From an uncultured Oscillospiraceae bacterium (GTDB lineage: Bacteria; Bacillota; Clostridia; Oscillospirales; Oscillospiraceae), in the NCBI GenBank assembly GCA_947628265.1, contig CANQZF010000020.1, positions 1-14,366 on the forward strand: a stretch of DNA of 14,366 nt. The letters run 5' to 3'. The notes under the pieces were generated by a model, which searched no databases, was not told where the DNA came from, and worked only from the letters and a program-made list of their open reading frames with translations. Within the stretch, counting starts at the first letter, position 1. Each line of letters opens with the position of its first letter. Positions 1 through 8,661 of the stretch are shown here, piece by piece. Made by a program: the position numbers and the translations under genes.

Positions 1-1382
1 CGCACCGCGCCGTTGTAGGGGTCGGTGGAGTAGGAGCCCTCGGGGACGTTGTAGTTCACCGGGTCGTAGCCCCAGTTGAACTGGGCCTCGTCCAGGCGGG
101 TCTCGTCCACGGAGCCGAAGTCATAGGAGGGCAGCAGATGCACGTGGGTGACGCCCAGGTCCTTGATGTGGTCCAGGCCCGTGGGGACGCCGCCAGGGGT
201 CTTGGTGCCGGTCTCGGCCAGGCCCAGGAACTTGCCGGCGTGCTCGATGCCGGAGCTGGCGTCGGAGGAGAGGTCCCGCACGTGCAGCTCATAGATGACC
301 GCGTCGTTATAGGGAAGGCCCGCGTTGGGGTTGGCGTCCTTGTCCCAGCCCTCCGGGTCGGTGGCGTCCAGATCGATGACCATGGCCCGCTTGCCGTTGA
401 CGCCGGTGGTGCGGGCATAGGGGTCGCAGGCCTCCTTTGTCTGGCCGCCCACCGTGACCTCGTAGGTGTAGTAGGTGCCATTGAGGTCCCCGGCCTTCTC
501 CGCCACCCAGGTGCCGTTGACGTCCTGCGTCATGGGGAGCTTTTCGATGAGGTCGTCCGTGTCCGGCGTGCCGCTCTGGTAGAGGTTCACCGAGACCGAC
601 TGGGCCGTGGGGGCCCAGACGCGAAAGGCGGTCTTTTCCGGGGTCCAGACGGCCCCCAGGTCGTCGCCGGTATACGTAAACTCGGACTCAAAATATTCCG
701 TGGAGTAGATGTTCGGCATCGTGATACTGTACTCCGTTCCGTCATAGATAAGCATGTAGGCGCTGGCGCTGTCCAGCGGCGTCGCGGTGGTGACGGTGTA
801 TTTCCCGCCGCCCTGGGCCGTCACGGAGGCAATCTCCACGTCTCCGTCGGGCCCCACGACGCGGAACGCGCCGCTGACGTCGCCCTCGATCTCGCCGGTG
901 GCGGTAACCTCAAGGACCTCGTTTATAAGGTCGTACCGGGCCTTGGAGATGAGCACCCCTGTGACCACGTCCTCGCCGTCCACCCGGGTGTAGCCCTCCA
1001 CGCCGGACTCCACGTAGACGTGGACCGTCCCCGCCAGGACATCGGGCAGCTCAATGTACTGGTCTTGGCTTATGTCCTTTTCGGACCAGTCGCCCTTTCG
1101 GACGATGAAGCCGAGCCTCGTGACGCCCACGCTCACCGGGATCGTGGCGACCATCTCGCCGTCCACATCGGCAAGGGGGTAGGCCGTGCCCTCCTGTCCC
1201 TCGGGCCAGGCCCAGACGTCCCAGCCGTCATAGTTGCCGTCCGGGCGGTGGTAGTGGAGCATAACGGTGTAGCTCCTTCCGCCGGCCGCCACGGCTATTC
1301 CCGCCGCCAGGGACACCAGCAGCGCCAGCGCCATCAGCGCCCCAAAGGCACGGGAAAACTTTTTCCTCCATGTTTTATTCAC
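1..1382 (-). CDS. pulA: Type I pullulanase (GH13), N-terminal part, cut by the window edge
   Basis: Secreted debranching enzyme that would hydrolyse alpha-1,6 links of pullulan, amylopectin or branched dextrins. Only the first 460 codons are present and the frame is still open at position 1. I start it at GTG 1382, which has GGAGG 8 nt upstream; an internal ATG nearby is out of frame. Residues about 1-34 form a signal peptide (lysines/arginines, then a hydrophobic stretch). A CBM41 starch-binding module begins near residue 37, with HYHRPDGNYDGW at 43-54 and a later FIVRKGDW. A CBM48-type module contains FRVWAP at 253-258. The catalytic domain opens with AVIYELHVRDLSS. FNWGYDP at 435-441 matches the type I pullulanase signature YNWGYDP with Phe for Tyr, and is followed by the usual NYNVPEGSYSTDP. 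The catalytic residues lie outside the window. It is the last visible gene of the starch operon, 64 bp after the amylase gene. No LPXTG or S-layer anchor can be judged because the C-terminus is missing. Confidence 0.93.
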   Translation of the reverse strand, partial: MNKTWRKKFSRAFGALMALALLVSLAAGIAVAAGGRSYTVMLHYHRPDGNYDGWDVWAWPEGQEGTAYPLADVDGEMVATIPVSVGVTRLGFIVRKGDWSEKDISQDQYIELPDVLAGTVHVYVESGVEGYTRVDGEDVVTGVLISKARYDLINEVLEVTATGEIEGDVSGAFRVVGPDGDVEIASVTAQGGGKYTVTTATPLDSASAYMLIYDGTEYSITMPNIYSTEYFESEFTYTGDDLGAVWTPEKTAFRVWAPTAQSVSVNLYQSGTPDTDDLIEKLPMTQDVNGTWVAEKAGDLNGTYYTYEVTVGGQTKEACDPYARTTGVNGKRAMVIDLDATDPEGWDKDANPNAGLPYNDAVIYELHVRDLSSDASSGIEHAGKFLGLAETGTKTPGGVPTGLDHIKDLGVTHVHLLPSYDFGSVDETRLDEAQFNWGYDPVNYNVPEGSYSTDPYNGAV

Positions 1383-1446
1383 CTTTTTTACCTCCGTCTC
1401 TCATTTTATCCCTTTCCAGGGGTATTTTTATCCTCTTATCCGTCTG

Positions 1447-3093
1447 TCAGCCCCGGCCCAGGACCGCGCTGGTCTGGCCGTCCAGGGTGAGGGTGGTGCC
1501 CTTAAGCTCCGCCCCGCCCATGCCGATGACGGCGTTGAGGCTCGTAAACGCGATGTCCGTCACCGTGGCAAGGTCCACCGTTATGGGGTCCGCGGTGGTG
1601 TTGTGCAGCACCGCCACGGCGGTCCCCTCGTACTCGGACACGAAGCCGCCCAGGCGGGTGTCCGTGAAATTGAGGGCCGTGTAGTCGCCCCGGGCGATGG
1701 CGGGGTTGGCTTTTCTGATCATGATGAGCTTCTTATAATAGCTCAAAAGGCTGTCGCCGTTGCCCAGCTGCTCCGCCGCCGTGGCGCTCACGCGCCCGTC
1801 CTCCTTGTAGGTGGAGCCCTCCGGGTCGGAGACGGTGTCCCCGTCGCCCCACTCCATCCGGAGCCTTCGGTTGGCGTCGGTGTTGGCGCCGCCCCGGGAG
1901 CCGGAGGCCCCGATCTCCTCGCCGTAATAGATGAAGGGCGAGCCGGAGGAGAGGATATAGAGGTTCGCCGCCATCTGTATCCTGCCGCTGGCCTCGGTGA
2001 GGTACCCCGCCGCCCGGTCCGTGTCGTGATTGGCGATAAAGGGCACGATCATGGCGTCCGCGTTGAGGGCCGTCACCCGGTCCAGATAGTGCTCCACATA
2101 GCCGGTGTAGGCGTTGACGTCCCCGCCCCGGGCGGTGGAGGCGATGAGGCCGGAGGCCTGGGACGTGGTGAAGTTGAAGCAGTTGAGGGCGGGATAGTAG
2201 GTATCCGTCACCCCGTCGCCGTCCCAGACCTCCGCCACGGTGTAGATGTCGGGCTTTATGGCACGCAGCTCGTCCATGAACCAGCTCCAAAACTGGGCGC
2301 TCCTGGCGTCGTCGCCGTAGTAGATGTACTTGGCGGCGTCAAAGCGGAACCCGTCCACGCCCAGGTCCAGATAGTACTTGGCCACATCCAGCACGGCCTC
2401 GCGCACGGCCTCGTTATCGTAGTTGAGCTCCGGCATCTCGGAGGAGAAGTTCCCCTCGTAGTAGTCGGAGGAGCCGGAGATGGGGTAGAAGGTCCTGCCC
2501 GCCGGGGGCGTGTCGCCCTGGGTGTAGTAGGTGTAGAAGTCGTAGTAGGCGCTGGTGGTGTCCTCGTTGCGGTGGGCCTTGCAGAACGCCTCGAACCAGG
2601 GGTTCTTGGGGCCGGTGTGGTTGATGACCATGTCCAGGATGACCTTGACGTTCCGCTCGTGGCAGACCTTCAAAAGCGTCTTCAGGTCCGTCTCGGTGCC
2701 AAACTGGGGGTCGATGGTGTAGTAGTCGTTGACGTCGTACTTGTGGTAGCTGCCGGAGAGGAAGATGGGCGAGAGCCAGATCCCCTCCACGCCCAGGCTG
2801 AGGCCGGAGTTATCGTCGCCGTCATTTAAGTAGTCCATCCGGTCGATGATCCCCCGGAGGTCCCCGATGCCGTCGCCGTCGGAGTCGGAGAAGGAGCCCA
2901 CGAAGATCTCGTAGAACACCCGGTAGTTGTCCTCCGAGGCCACGGCGGCGGCGCAGGATTTGTCGTCGATGATGGCCTCGCCGCTGTCGCTGAGCTTATA
3001 TTTCCCGGAGGCGTCCTTCTTCCCGCCGCCGCACCCGGCCAGGGCCAGGAGCAGCGCCAGCGCCAAAAGCGCCGCCAAAACGCGTTTTTTCAT
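1447..3093 (-). CDS. GH13 alpha-amylase family lipoprotein
   Basis: Surface-anchored enzyme expected to cleave alpha-1,4 bonds of starch or maltodextrins; 548 residues. The start is ATG 3093, with GGAGG 5 nt upstream. An in-frame TTG at 3105 lies inside that Shine-Dalgarno site and is unlikely to be used. A type II signal peptide ends in LAGC, so Cys21 would be lipidated. All GH13 conserved regions are intact: DMVINH 154-159; GFRFDAAKY 248-256 with nucleophile Asp252; EVWDGD with acid/base Glu288; FIANHD 352-357 with Asp357. The loop DSDGDGIGDL at 70-79 resembles a calcium-binding loop. The fifth region reads MPELN (220-224), nearest to the MPDLN of neopullulanase and GH13_36-like enzymes rather than QPDLN of oligo-1,6-glucosidases, so alpha-amylase or neopullulanase activity is favoured. 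No extra carbohydrate-binding module is obvious; the C-terminus is the usual small beta domain. It lies between the ATPase and pullulanase genes. Confidence 0.94.
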   Translation of the reverse strand: MKKRVLAALLALALLLALAGCGGGKKDASGKYKLSDSGEAIIDDKSCAAAVASEDNYRVFYEIFVGSFSDSDGDGIGDLRGIIDRMDYLNDGDDNSGLSLGVEGIWLSPIFLSGSYHKYDVNDYYTIDPQFGTETDLKTLLKVCHERNVKVILDMVINHTGPKNPWFEAFCKAHRNEDTTSAYYDFYTYYTQGDTPPAGRTFYPISGSSDYYEGNFSSEMPELNYDNEAVREAVLDVAKYYLDLGVDGFRFDAAKYIYYGDDARSAQFWSWFMDELRAIKPDIYTVAEVWDGDGVTDTYYPALNCFNFTTSQASGLIASTARGGDVNAYTGYVEHYLDRVTALNADAMIVPFIANHDTDRAAGYLTEASGRIQMAANLYILSSGSPFIYYGEEIGASGSRGGANTDANRRLRMEWGDGDTVSDPEGSTYKEDGRVSATAAEQLGNGDSLLSYYKKLIMIRKANPAIARGDYTALNFTDTRLGGFVSEYEGTAVAVLHNTTADPITVDLATVTDIAFTSLNAVIGMGGAELKGTTLTLDGQTSAVLGRG

Positions 3094-3115
3094 AAAATCC
3101 TCCAAACATCCAAAG

Positions 3116-3145
3116 GGGGCTGTGACCGTGACCGGTCACAGCCCC
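3116..3145 (-). other. Intercistronic stem-loop between ATPase and amylase genes
   Basis: A perfect 12-bp inverted repeat (3116-3127 with 3134-3145) encloses a 6-nt loop in the 81-bp gap between the ATPase stop and the amylase start. On the minus-strand transcript it is followed by CTTTGG, not a U-run, so it is a poor intrinsic terminator. It is more likely an mRNA-stability or partial-termination element. Confidence 0.75.
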
Positions 3146-3174
3146 ATAAGGTCCTTATTTTGGGATCTTGCCAA

Positions 3175-4296
<1,122 letters not shown>

Positions 4297-4318
4297 ATCC
4301 TGTTGTTCTCCTTTCTTA

Positions 4319-5185
4319 TTAGCCCTTGACGGCGCCGCCGGTAACGCCCTCGACGTAGTACTTCTGCAAGCACATGAAGAGGATCGTCACGGGGAGCGCG
4401 ACGATCACGCCGCCGGCGCAGAAGGTGGTGTACATACCGAAGATCTGGTCGGCTGTCAGCCAGCTGTACATACCGACAGCCACGTTGTAGCCGGCGGAGG
4501 TGCCCATGGCCACGTATCTGGCGAAGACGAAGTCTCCCCAGGGGCCCATGAAGGCGGTGAGGACGGTGTAGATGACGATGGGCTTGGCCAGAGGAAGAAT
4601 GATCTTGTAGAGCACCTGGAGCCTGGTGGCGCCGTCCACGCGGGCGGCCTCGTCCAGGGACTTGGGGATGGTGTCAAAGAAGCCCTTGGACACGTAGTAC
4701 CCCATGCCGGAGGAGGCGAAGCCCACCAGGATAAGGCCGGGGACGGCGTTGGCCTGGGTAAGGCCGATGTCGGCGAGGACCCGGTAGAGGATGATCATGG
4801 TGAGCATCCCGGGGAACATACCCAAAATCAGCATGAACCGCATGAGGGGCCCGCGCATCTTGAAGCGGAAGCGGGACAGCGTGTAGCTCATGCAAAGCTG
4901 GATGATGGTGACCAGGACCGCGGAGGCCAGGGCGATGATGAAGGTGTTGAGATACCAGCGCTTAAAGTCGGAGTTCCAGAGGTTTATGTAGTTCTGGAGG
5001 CCCCACTGGTGCGGTATGACGTACCCCACCTGCTGGGTGGACTCCACACGGAAGGACTGGAAAACGATAAACACAAAGGGGATGAGCCAGATGACGCTGA
5101 TGAGTACCAGCAGGACGTAGATGGAGCCGTTGCTGACGCGGTTCAGCGCCTTCATACCCATATGTCTTTTTTCGGTCTTATTCAT
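4319..5185 (-). CDS. malG: Maltodextrin ABC transporter permease MalG
   Basis: Inner-membrane permease subunit (288 residues) that pairs with MalF in the maltodextrin channel. It has about six hydrophobic segments, the first at about residues 21-43. The EAA coupling loop, which docks onto the ATPase, is at about 174-198 (PKSLDEAARVDGATRLQVLY followed by KIILPLAKP). The end VEGVTGGAVKG is highly typical of MalG. Its start overlaps the malF stop by one base (TAATG), so it is probably translationally coupled to malF. Confidence in the sugar-permease family is very high; the exact substrate (maltose or longer dextrins) is inferred from the flanking amylase and pullulanase genes. Confidence 0.96.
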   Translation of the reverse strand: MNKTEKRHMGMKALNRVSNGSIYVLLVLISVIWLIPFVFIVFQSFRVESTQQVGYVIPHQWGLQNYINLWNSDFKRWYLNTFIIALASAVLVTIIQLCMSYTLSRFRFKMRGPLMRFMLILGMFPGMLTMIILYRVLADIGLTQANAVPGLILVGFASSGMGYYVSKGFFDTIPKSLDEAARVDGATRLQVLYKIILPLAKPIVIYTVLTAFMGPWGDFVFARYVAMGTSAGYNVAVGMYSWLTADQIFGMYTTFCAGGVIVALPVTILFMCLQKYYVEGVTGGAVKG

Positions 5186-6729
5186 TACTGGTAGTCCTCC
5201 TCATTCTTGATAGAGGGCAGTACGTTGTAGACCACGAGGGAGATGACCGCCACCACCACGAACACCATGATGCCGACCACGGAGGCCAGGTAGTACTTGG
5301 CGTCGGAGCCGGTGGTGATCTTGAACAGCCACGTGATCAGAAGGTCCGTGAAGCCCACGGAGCCCGACGCGCCCGAGGCCTTGGGGTTGGATGGGCCGCC
5401 GCCCGTCAGAAGGTAGATGACGTTGAAGTTGTTCATGTTCCCCGTAAAGCTGGTCAAGAGATAGGGGCCCGTGATGAACAGCATATAGGGGAGGGTGATC
5501 TTAATGTACTGCTGCCAGGCGTTGGCGCCGTCGATGCGGGCCGATTCGTAGAGGTCCGCCGGGATGTTCATGAGGATGCCGGTGGCGATCAGCATCAGGT
5601 GCGGGATACCGATCCAGATGTTGATGAGGATCACCGTCACCCTGGCCCAGGTGGCGTCATCCCAGAATGGCAGCGGTTCCTTGATCCACCCCCAATCCAA
5701 CAGCGTCAGGTTGATAAGGCCGTTCTTGGCGAACATCTTGGAGACATAGAGGAGCGAGATGAACTGGGGAATGGCGATGGTCAACACCAGAATGGTACGC
5801 CACATCTTCTTGAGGTGGATGCCCTTCTTGTTGATCATCATGGCCACGAACATGCCCAGGAAGTAGTTGGTGAAGGTGGCCAGGAACGCCCAAATGAGCG
5901 TCCAGGACAGGATCTCGCCGAAGGTGGCGGAATAAGACTGGCTTCCGCCGCCGGAGTTGGAGGTCCAGGAGAACATCGTGTTGAAGTTGTCCAGACCCAC
6001 CCAGGTAAAGAGGTTATTCTGATAACCGTTGTGCGCGCCGTCATAATTGGTGAAGGCCACCAAAATCATGAACACGATGGGCAAAACGGTGAAGATCAAA
6101 ATACCGGTGAGGGGCAGCGCCAGAAGGGTCTTGTAGAACTGCTCATCCACCATGGACTTCAGATCGTCCTTGTCGGATTTGAGCTTGCCGCCCTTTTTAA
6201 TAATCTGCTCCATGATCTTGTTCTGCTTGACGTTGAGCCGCCAGGTGTAGATGAAGGCCACGATGAAGAAGATGGTCAGCACGCCGTAGAGCAGGATCTT
6301 GAAGGAGTTGTCGTGGTAGATGGTGGTATAGGTGTCGAGGACGGGATCGTACCCCTCCACAGGCCCCTGCTTGCCCAGGGAGGGCAGCATGCTCAGCCAA
6401 TAGCCGCCCGCCAGGATCATGTAGAAGATAAAGACCAGCTCAAACACAAGGAAGAGCAGGCCCCGCAGGATCTGGCCCCGGGCAAGGTTTCCGAAGCCCA
6501 TGACCAGATAGGACGTTTTTGTTTTCCAATCCCCGTGGACGAATGTGACGCCAATATCGCGGAACTCGTTGACTACGGCCACGGCCGCTCTCTTGATGAA
6601 CCCGCCGATATTTTTGAAGAAATTTCCGATGGCCCGGGGAATGGCGCAGAAGAAGGCCGCCAGCCGGTAGAGAAATCTTTGCCACTTGGAGAGACGGAGG
6701 AATTCCAGGTCACTGTATTGTTTCATCAT
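5185..6729 (-). CDS. malF: Maltodextrin ABC transporter permease MalF
   Basis: Inner-membrane permease subunit, 514 residues, longer than typical single-sugar permeases (about 290-300) and longer than many Firmicute MalF proteins (about 430). The first 75 residues are basic and amphipathic without a clear membrane span. Hydrophobic segments follow at roughly 84-104, 145-163, 206-226, 276-298, 312-332, 364-386, 414-428 and 482-504. The EAA loop is at about 393-413 (ADLYESARIDGANAWQQYIK). GLDNF at 245-249 and NVIYLLTGGGP near 436-446 are typical of the family. Two adjacent ATG codons (6729 and 6726) follow a GGGGTGAT site; the second gives the better spacing, so the true start may be one residue later. 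A long hairpin separates it from malE. The N-terminal extension is discussed under findings. Confidence 0.95.
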   Translation of the reverse strand: MMKQYSDLEFLRLSKWQRFLYRLAAFFCAIPRAIGNFFKNIGGFIKRAAVAVVNEFRDIGVTFVHGDWKTKTSYLVMGFGNLARGQILRGLLFLVFELVFIFYMILAGGYWLSMLPSLGKQGPVEGYDPVLDTYTTIYHDNSFKILLYGVLTIFFIVAFIYTWRLNVKQNKIMEQIIKKGGKLKSDKDDLKSMVDEQFYKTLLALPLTGILIFTVLPIVFMILVAFTNYDGAHNGYQNNLFTWVGLDNFNTMFSWTSNSGGGSQSYSATFGEILSWTLIWAFLATFTNYFLGMFVAMMINKKGIHLKKMWRTILVLTIAIPQFISLLYVSKMFAKNGLINLTLLDWGWIKEPLPFWDDATWARVTVILINIWIGIPHLMLIATGILMNIPADLYESARIDGANAWQQYIKITLPYMLFITGPYLLTSFTGNMNNFNVIYLLTGGGPSNPKASGASGSVGFTDLLITWLFKITTGSDAKYYLASVVGIMVFVVVAVISLVVYNVLPSIKNEEDYQ

Positions 6730-6746
6730 ATCACCCCTTTATTTAA

Positions 6747-6778
6747 ATTGGCCGGAGCCATTTTGGGCTCCGGCCAAT
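6747..6778 (-). other. malE-malF intercistronic stem-loop
   Basis: A perfect 13-bp inverted repeat (6747-6759 with 6766-6778, arm ATTGGCCGGAGCC) with a 6-nt loop occupies the gap between the malE stop and the malF ribosome binding site. On the minus-strand mRNA the stem is followed by TTTAAATAAA, so it could be a leaky terminator or a 3'-end stabiliser for the malE message. That would let binding protein outnumber permease, a logic known for several binding-protein operons. Confidence 0.8.
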
Positions 6779-6835
6779 CGTTGCCGTGTCAGGCGATGCC
6801 AAAGCTTTGTCTGTATCTTTGGTCTTATGTAGTGC

Positions 6836-8386
6836 TTACGCGGGGATAAGGGTAATGGTGTTGGTGGAGGTGTCCAGCTGTACCTTGTAGGTGCCGGCGG
6901 TCTCGACGACGAAGTTGCCGTCGCCCGCGCCGACGCTGACATCCCAAGCGCCGCCCTGGCGGCACTTAAGCTCGGCACCGGCCTCCAGCTCAAAGCTGTC
7001 GTTGGAGGTCCAGATGTCGCCGTCCTGGGTCATGGGGAAGTCCTTGTCCCAGTTGGAGCCGCCGATGGCGCCGATGACGGACCAGGCGTTCTTCTCCTCG
7101 TCGGACTTGCCGGCCTCGTCAAGAACACCCTGGTTGAAGTCGCCGATGCTGCTCTTGTTGTCGGCCTCGTACTTCGCGATGGCGGCCTTCAGGGCGTCGT
7201 CGGAGCCGTCACTGGCCTTGACCTCAGTGGTGATGTTCTTGCAGATGTCCCACCAGGGCTGGGGGATGTTGCCCTGAGGCACGGAGTAAGCGTTCTGCTT
7301 GGCAAGGGCGGCCAGGGCCGGGTTGGCCTGGACCTCGGGGGAGGCCTGGACCTTCAGGTTGGAGGGGCCCCAGGAGAAGGCGTTGAAACGCTCCTGCTGG
7401 CACTTCTCGCCGGTGAGGTAGAGGGCCAGCTGGTTGACGGCGGCGCCCTTCTTGGCGTCGGACTGGGGCTTGGCGCCCAGGAGCTTGCAGCCGTTGAAGG
7501 AGCCGATGTGGTACTCCTTGCCGTCCACGGTGTAGGAGGGCAGGTCGGTGACGCCCATGTTGTCGCCCAGGGCCGTCTTGATGTCCTCGTAGTTCCAGGT
7601 GCCGGTCACGACGATGGCGGCGTTGCTGGAGAACTGGTCAGCCGTAGAGCCGTTGACATAGCAGGTGGAAGAGACCAGCTTGTAGATGCCCTTGGCGGCG
7701 ATGAGTCCGTTATCGGAGTTGAAGTCGTCGTCAAAGTTCTTGATGGTGCCGTCGTCATTGTAGGTCCACTCGGAGTGGCAGCCGGTGCCGAAGAAGAAGC
7801 CCGCGTTGTACCAGCCGTTCTCCAGCTCGAAGGCGAAGAACTTGCCGGCCTTCTCGCAGTCCTCGATCAGCTTCTCAAGGCTGTCCACGTCGGCGTCGGG
7901 GATGACGGACTTGTCGTAGTACATGAAGTAGCCGTTGTCGGAGGTGAGCGGATAGGCGTAGAGGCTGTCGCCGGCGGTGGCGCCCTTGACGGTACCGGCA
8001 TCGTTGTTCTCGGTGACGGTCTTGGCGGCGCCGGCGCCCAGCTTGGAGACAGCGCCGGCCTCGATGAGGCGGCTCAGCTGGTCCTGAGCGAAGAAGTAGA
8101 GGTCGCCGGAGGCGTTGACGTCGTTGATGACGTTGTTGGCGGCGTCGGCCTCGGAGACGGGCTCGACGGTGGCCTCAAACTTGATGCCCATGTCGTTGCT
8201 GTTGTTGAAGTCCTCGATCTGGGTCTTGGTCAGGTCAACCGCCGCGTCGGGGCACCAGACGGTGATCTTGTAGGTGCCGGCCAGCTCGGTTCCGCCCTCG
8301 CCGCCGCCGCCTTCGCCGTCGTTGTTGCACGCGGCCAGCGAGAACACCAGCATAAGCGCCAGCAGGATCGCTAAGAATTTTTTCAT
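6836..8386 (-). CDS. malE: Maltodextrin-binding lipoprotein (MalE-like) with C-terminal SusE/SusF-like module
   Basis: Extracellular solute-binding lipoprotein of the maltodextrin ABC importer, 516 residues. The signal peptide ends in LAAC, so Cys20 would be the lipidated residue, followed by an acidic/glycine linker. Residues about 36-425 form a family 1 solute-binding domain (KITVWCPDAAVDLTKTQIED; later QVRR-free regions rich in Trp and acidic residues, and VPQGNIPQPWWDICKNI). It is longer than typical MalE (about 400) because of a tail, about 432-516, that begins WSVIGAIGGSNWDKDFPM and includes GGAWDVSVGAGDGNF and AGTYKVQLD. This pattern resembles the starch-binding repeats of SusE/SusF proteins. 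The start ATG 8386 has AGGAGG at a good distance. It is the first gene after the promoter and is followed by a stem-loop. The tail assignment is by remembered sequence pattern, not a search. Confidence 0.92.
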   Translation of the reverse strand: MKKFLAILLALMLVFSLAACNNDGEGGGGEGGTELAGTYKITVWCPDAAVDLTKTQIEDFNNSNDMGIKFEATVEPVSEADAANNVINDVNASGDLYFFAQDQLSRLIEAGAVSKLGAGAAKTVTENNDAGTVKGATAGDSLYAYPLTSDNGYFMYYDKSVIPDADVDSLEKLIEDCEKAGKFFAFELENGWYNAGFFFGTGCHSEWTYNDDGTIKNFDDDFNSDNGLIAAKGIYKLVSSTCYVNGSTADQFSSNAAIVVTGTWNYEDIKTALGDNMGVTDLPSYTVDGKEYHIGSFNGCKLLGAKPQSDAKKGAAVNQLALYLTGEKCQQERFNAFSWGPSNLKVQASPEVQANPALAALAKQNAYSVPQGNIPQPWWDICKNITTEVKASDGSDDALKAAIAKYEADNKSSIGDFNQGVLDEAGKSDEEKNAWSVIGAIGGSNWDKDFPMTQDGDIWTSNDSFELEAGAELKCRQGGAWDVSVGAGDGNFVVETAGTYKVQLDTSTNTITLIPA

Positions 8387-8420
8387 TTTTCTTCCTCCTA
8401 AATGTTTTTAGCAAATCATT

Positions 8421-8439
8421 ATCCCCTCCTTGAGGGGAT
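8421..8439 (-). promoter_or_regulatory. Leader hairpin 2 upstream of malE
   Basis: Inverted repeat ATCCCCTC (8421-8428) with GAGGGGAT (8432-8439) around a 3-nt loop; two more A/T pairs extend it to 10 bp (8419-8441). It lies between the predicted transcription start and the malE Shine-Dalgarno site, 4 nt from the second palindrome. It may be an RNA stem or part of an operator. Confidence 0.6.
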
Positions 8440-8443
8440 AAGC

Positions 8444-8463
8444 GAACAGGGGTACCCCTGTTC
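8444..8463. promoter_or_regulatory. 20-bp perfect palindrome, candidate operator or leader hairpin 1 of malE
   Basis: Perfect two-fold symmetric 20-bp sequence with half-site GAACAGGGGT and no spacer, located about 12-31 bp downstream of the predicted malE transcription start. This is a classic place for a repressor operator. It does not match the CRE or MalR (GCAAACGTTTGC-like) consensus. No regulator gene in the window is an obvious partner. Confidence 0.6.
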
Positions 8464-8481
8464 CGCGTTGCTACTTGTAAC

Positions 8482-8510
8482 ATTATAGCAAAAGATTTTT
8501 CTTTTTACAA
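8482..8510 (-). promoter_or_regulatory. Sigma-A promoter of the starch operon
   Basis: On the minus strand, -35 TTGTAA (8505-8510) and a perfect -10 TATAAT (8482-8487) are separated by exactly 17 bp. Transcription would start near 8475, giving a leader of about 90 nt before malE. The promoter lies just downstream of the terminator of the preceding minus-strand unit, so the starch operon is an independent transcription unit. Confidence 0.82.
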
Positions 8511-8542
8511 TAACAAGAAACGAATAAATCCCCCTCCAATTC

Positions 8543-8593
8543 AACAAAAAATCGCGGCCGAAATTGTGCAGAATGCACATTTCCCGGCCGCGA
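8543..8593 (-). terminator. Rho-independent terminator of the two-gene membrane unit
   Basis: Outer 9-bp GC stem (8552-8560 with 8585-8593), continued inwards by TGTGCA/TGCACA and A/T pairs, followed on the minus strand by six T's (A run 8546-8551). It closes the unit ending with the gene at 8662-9147. Confidence 0.88.
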
Positions 8594-8661
8594 GTCCCCA
8601 TTATATTGGGCTGTTTTTCGTCATATAATGTAATATTTCATTAAAATCTAAAACAAAGATT

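Noticed and set aside
138..2829. Long plus-strand open frames (138-1490 and 1603-2829) opposite the pullulanase and amylase genes
   Set aside because: They are rich in Gly/Val/His/Asp from antisense GC-rich codons, match no family, and lie over clear GH13 genes on the minus strand.
8401..8420. CRE (CcpA) site in the malE leader
   Set aside because: TGATTTGCTAAAAACA has the outer TG/CA but lacks the central CG and conserved A-tract positions.
8464..8480. LacI/MalR operator around the GTTACAAGTAGCAAC sequence just after the -10 box
   Set aside because: Arms match in only 4 of 5 positions and there is no central CG; too weak to report as a site.
8419..8601. 60-codon minus-strand frame over the malE promoter and terminator region
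   Set aside because: It spans a terminator and a promoter and has no ribosome binding site.
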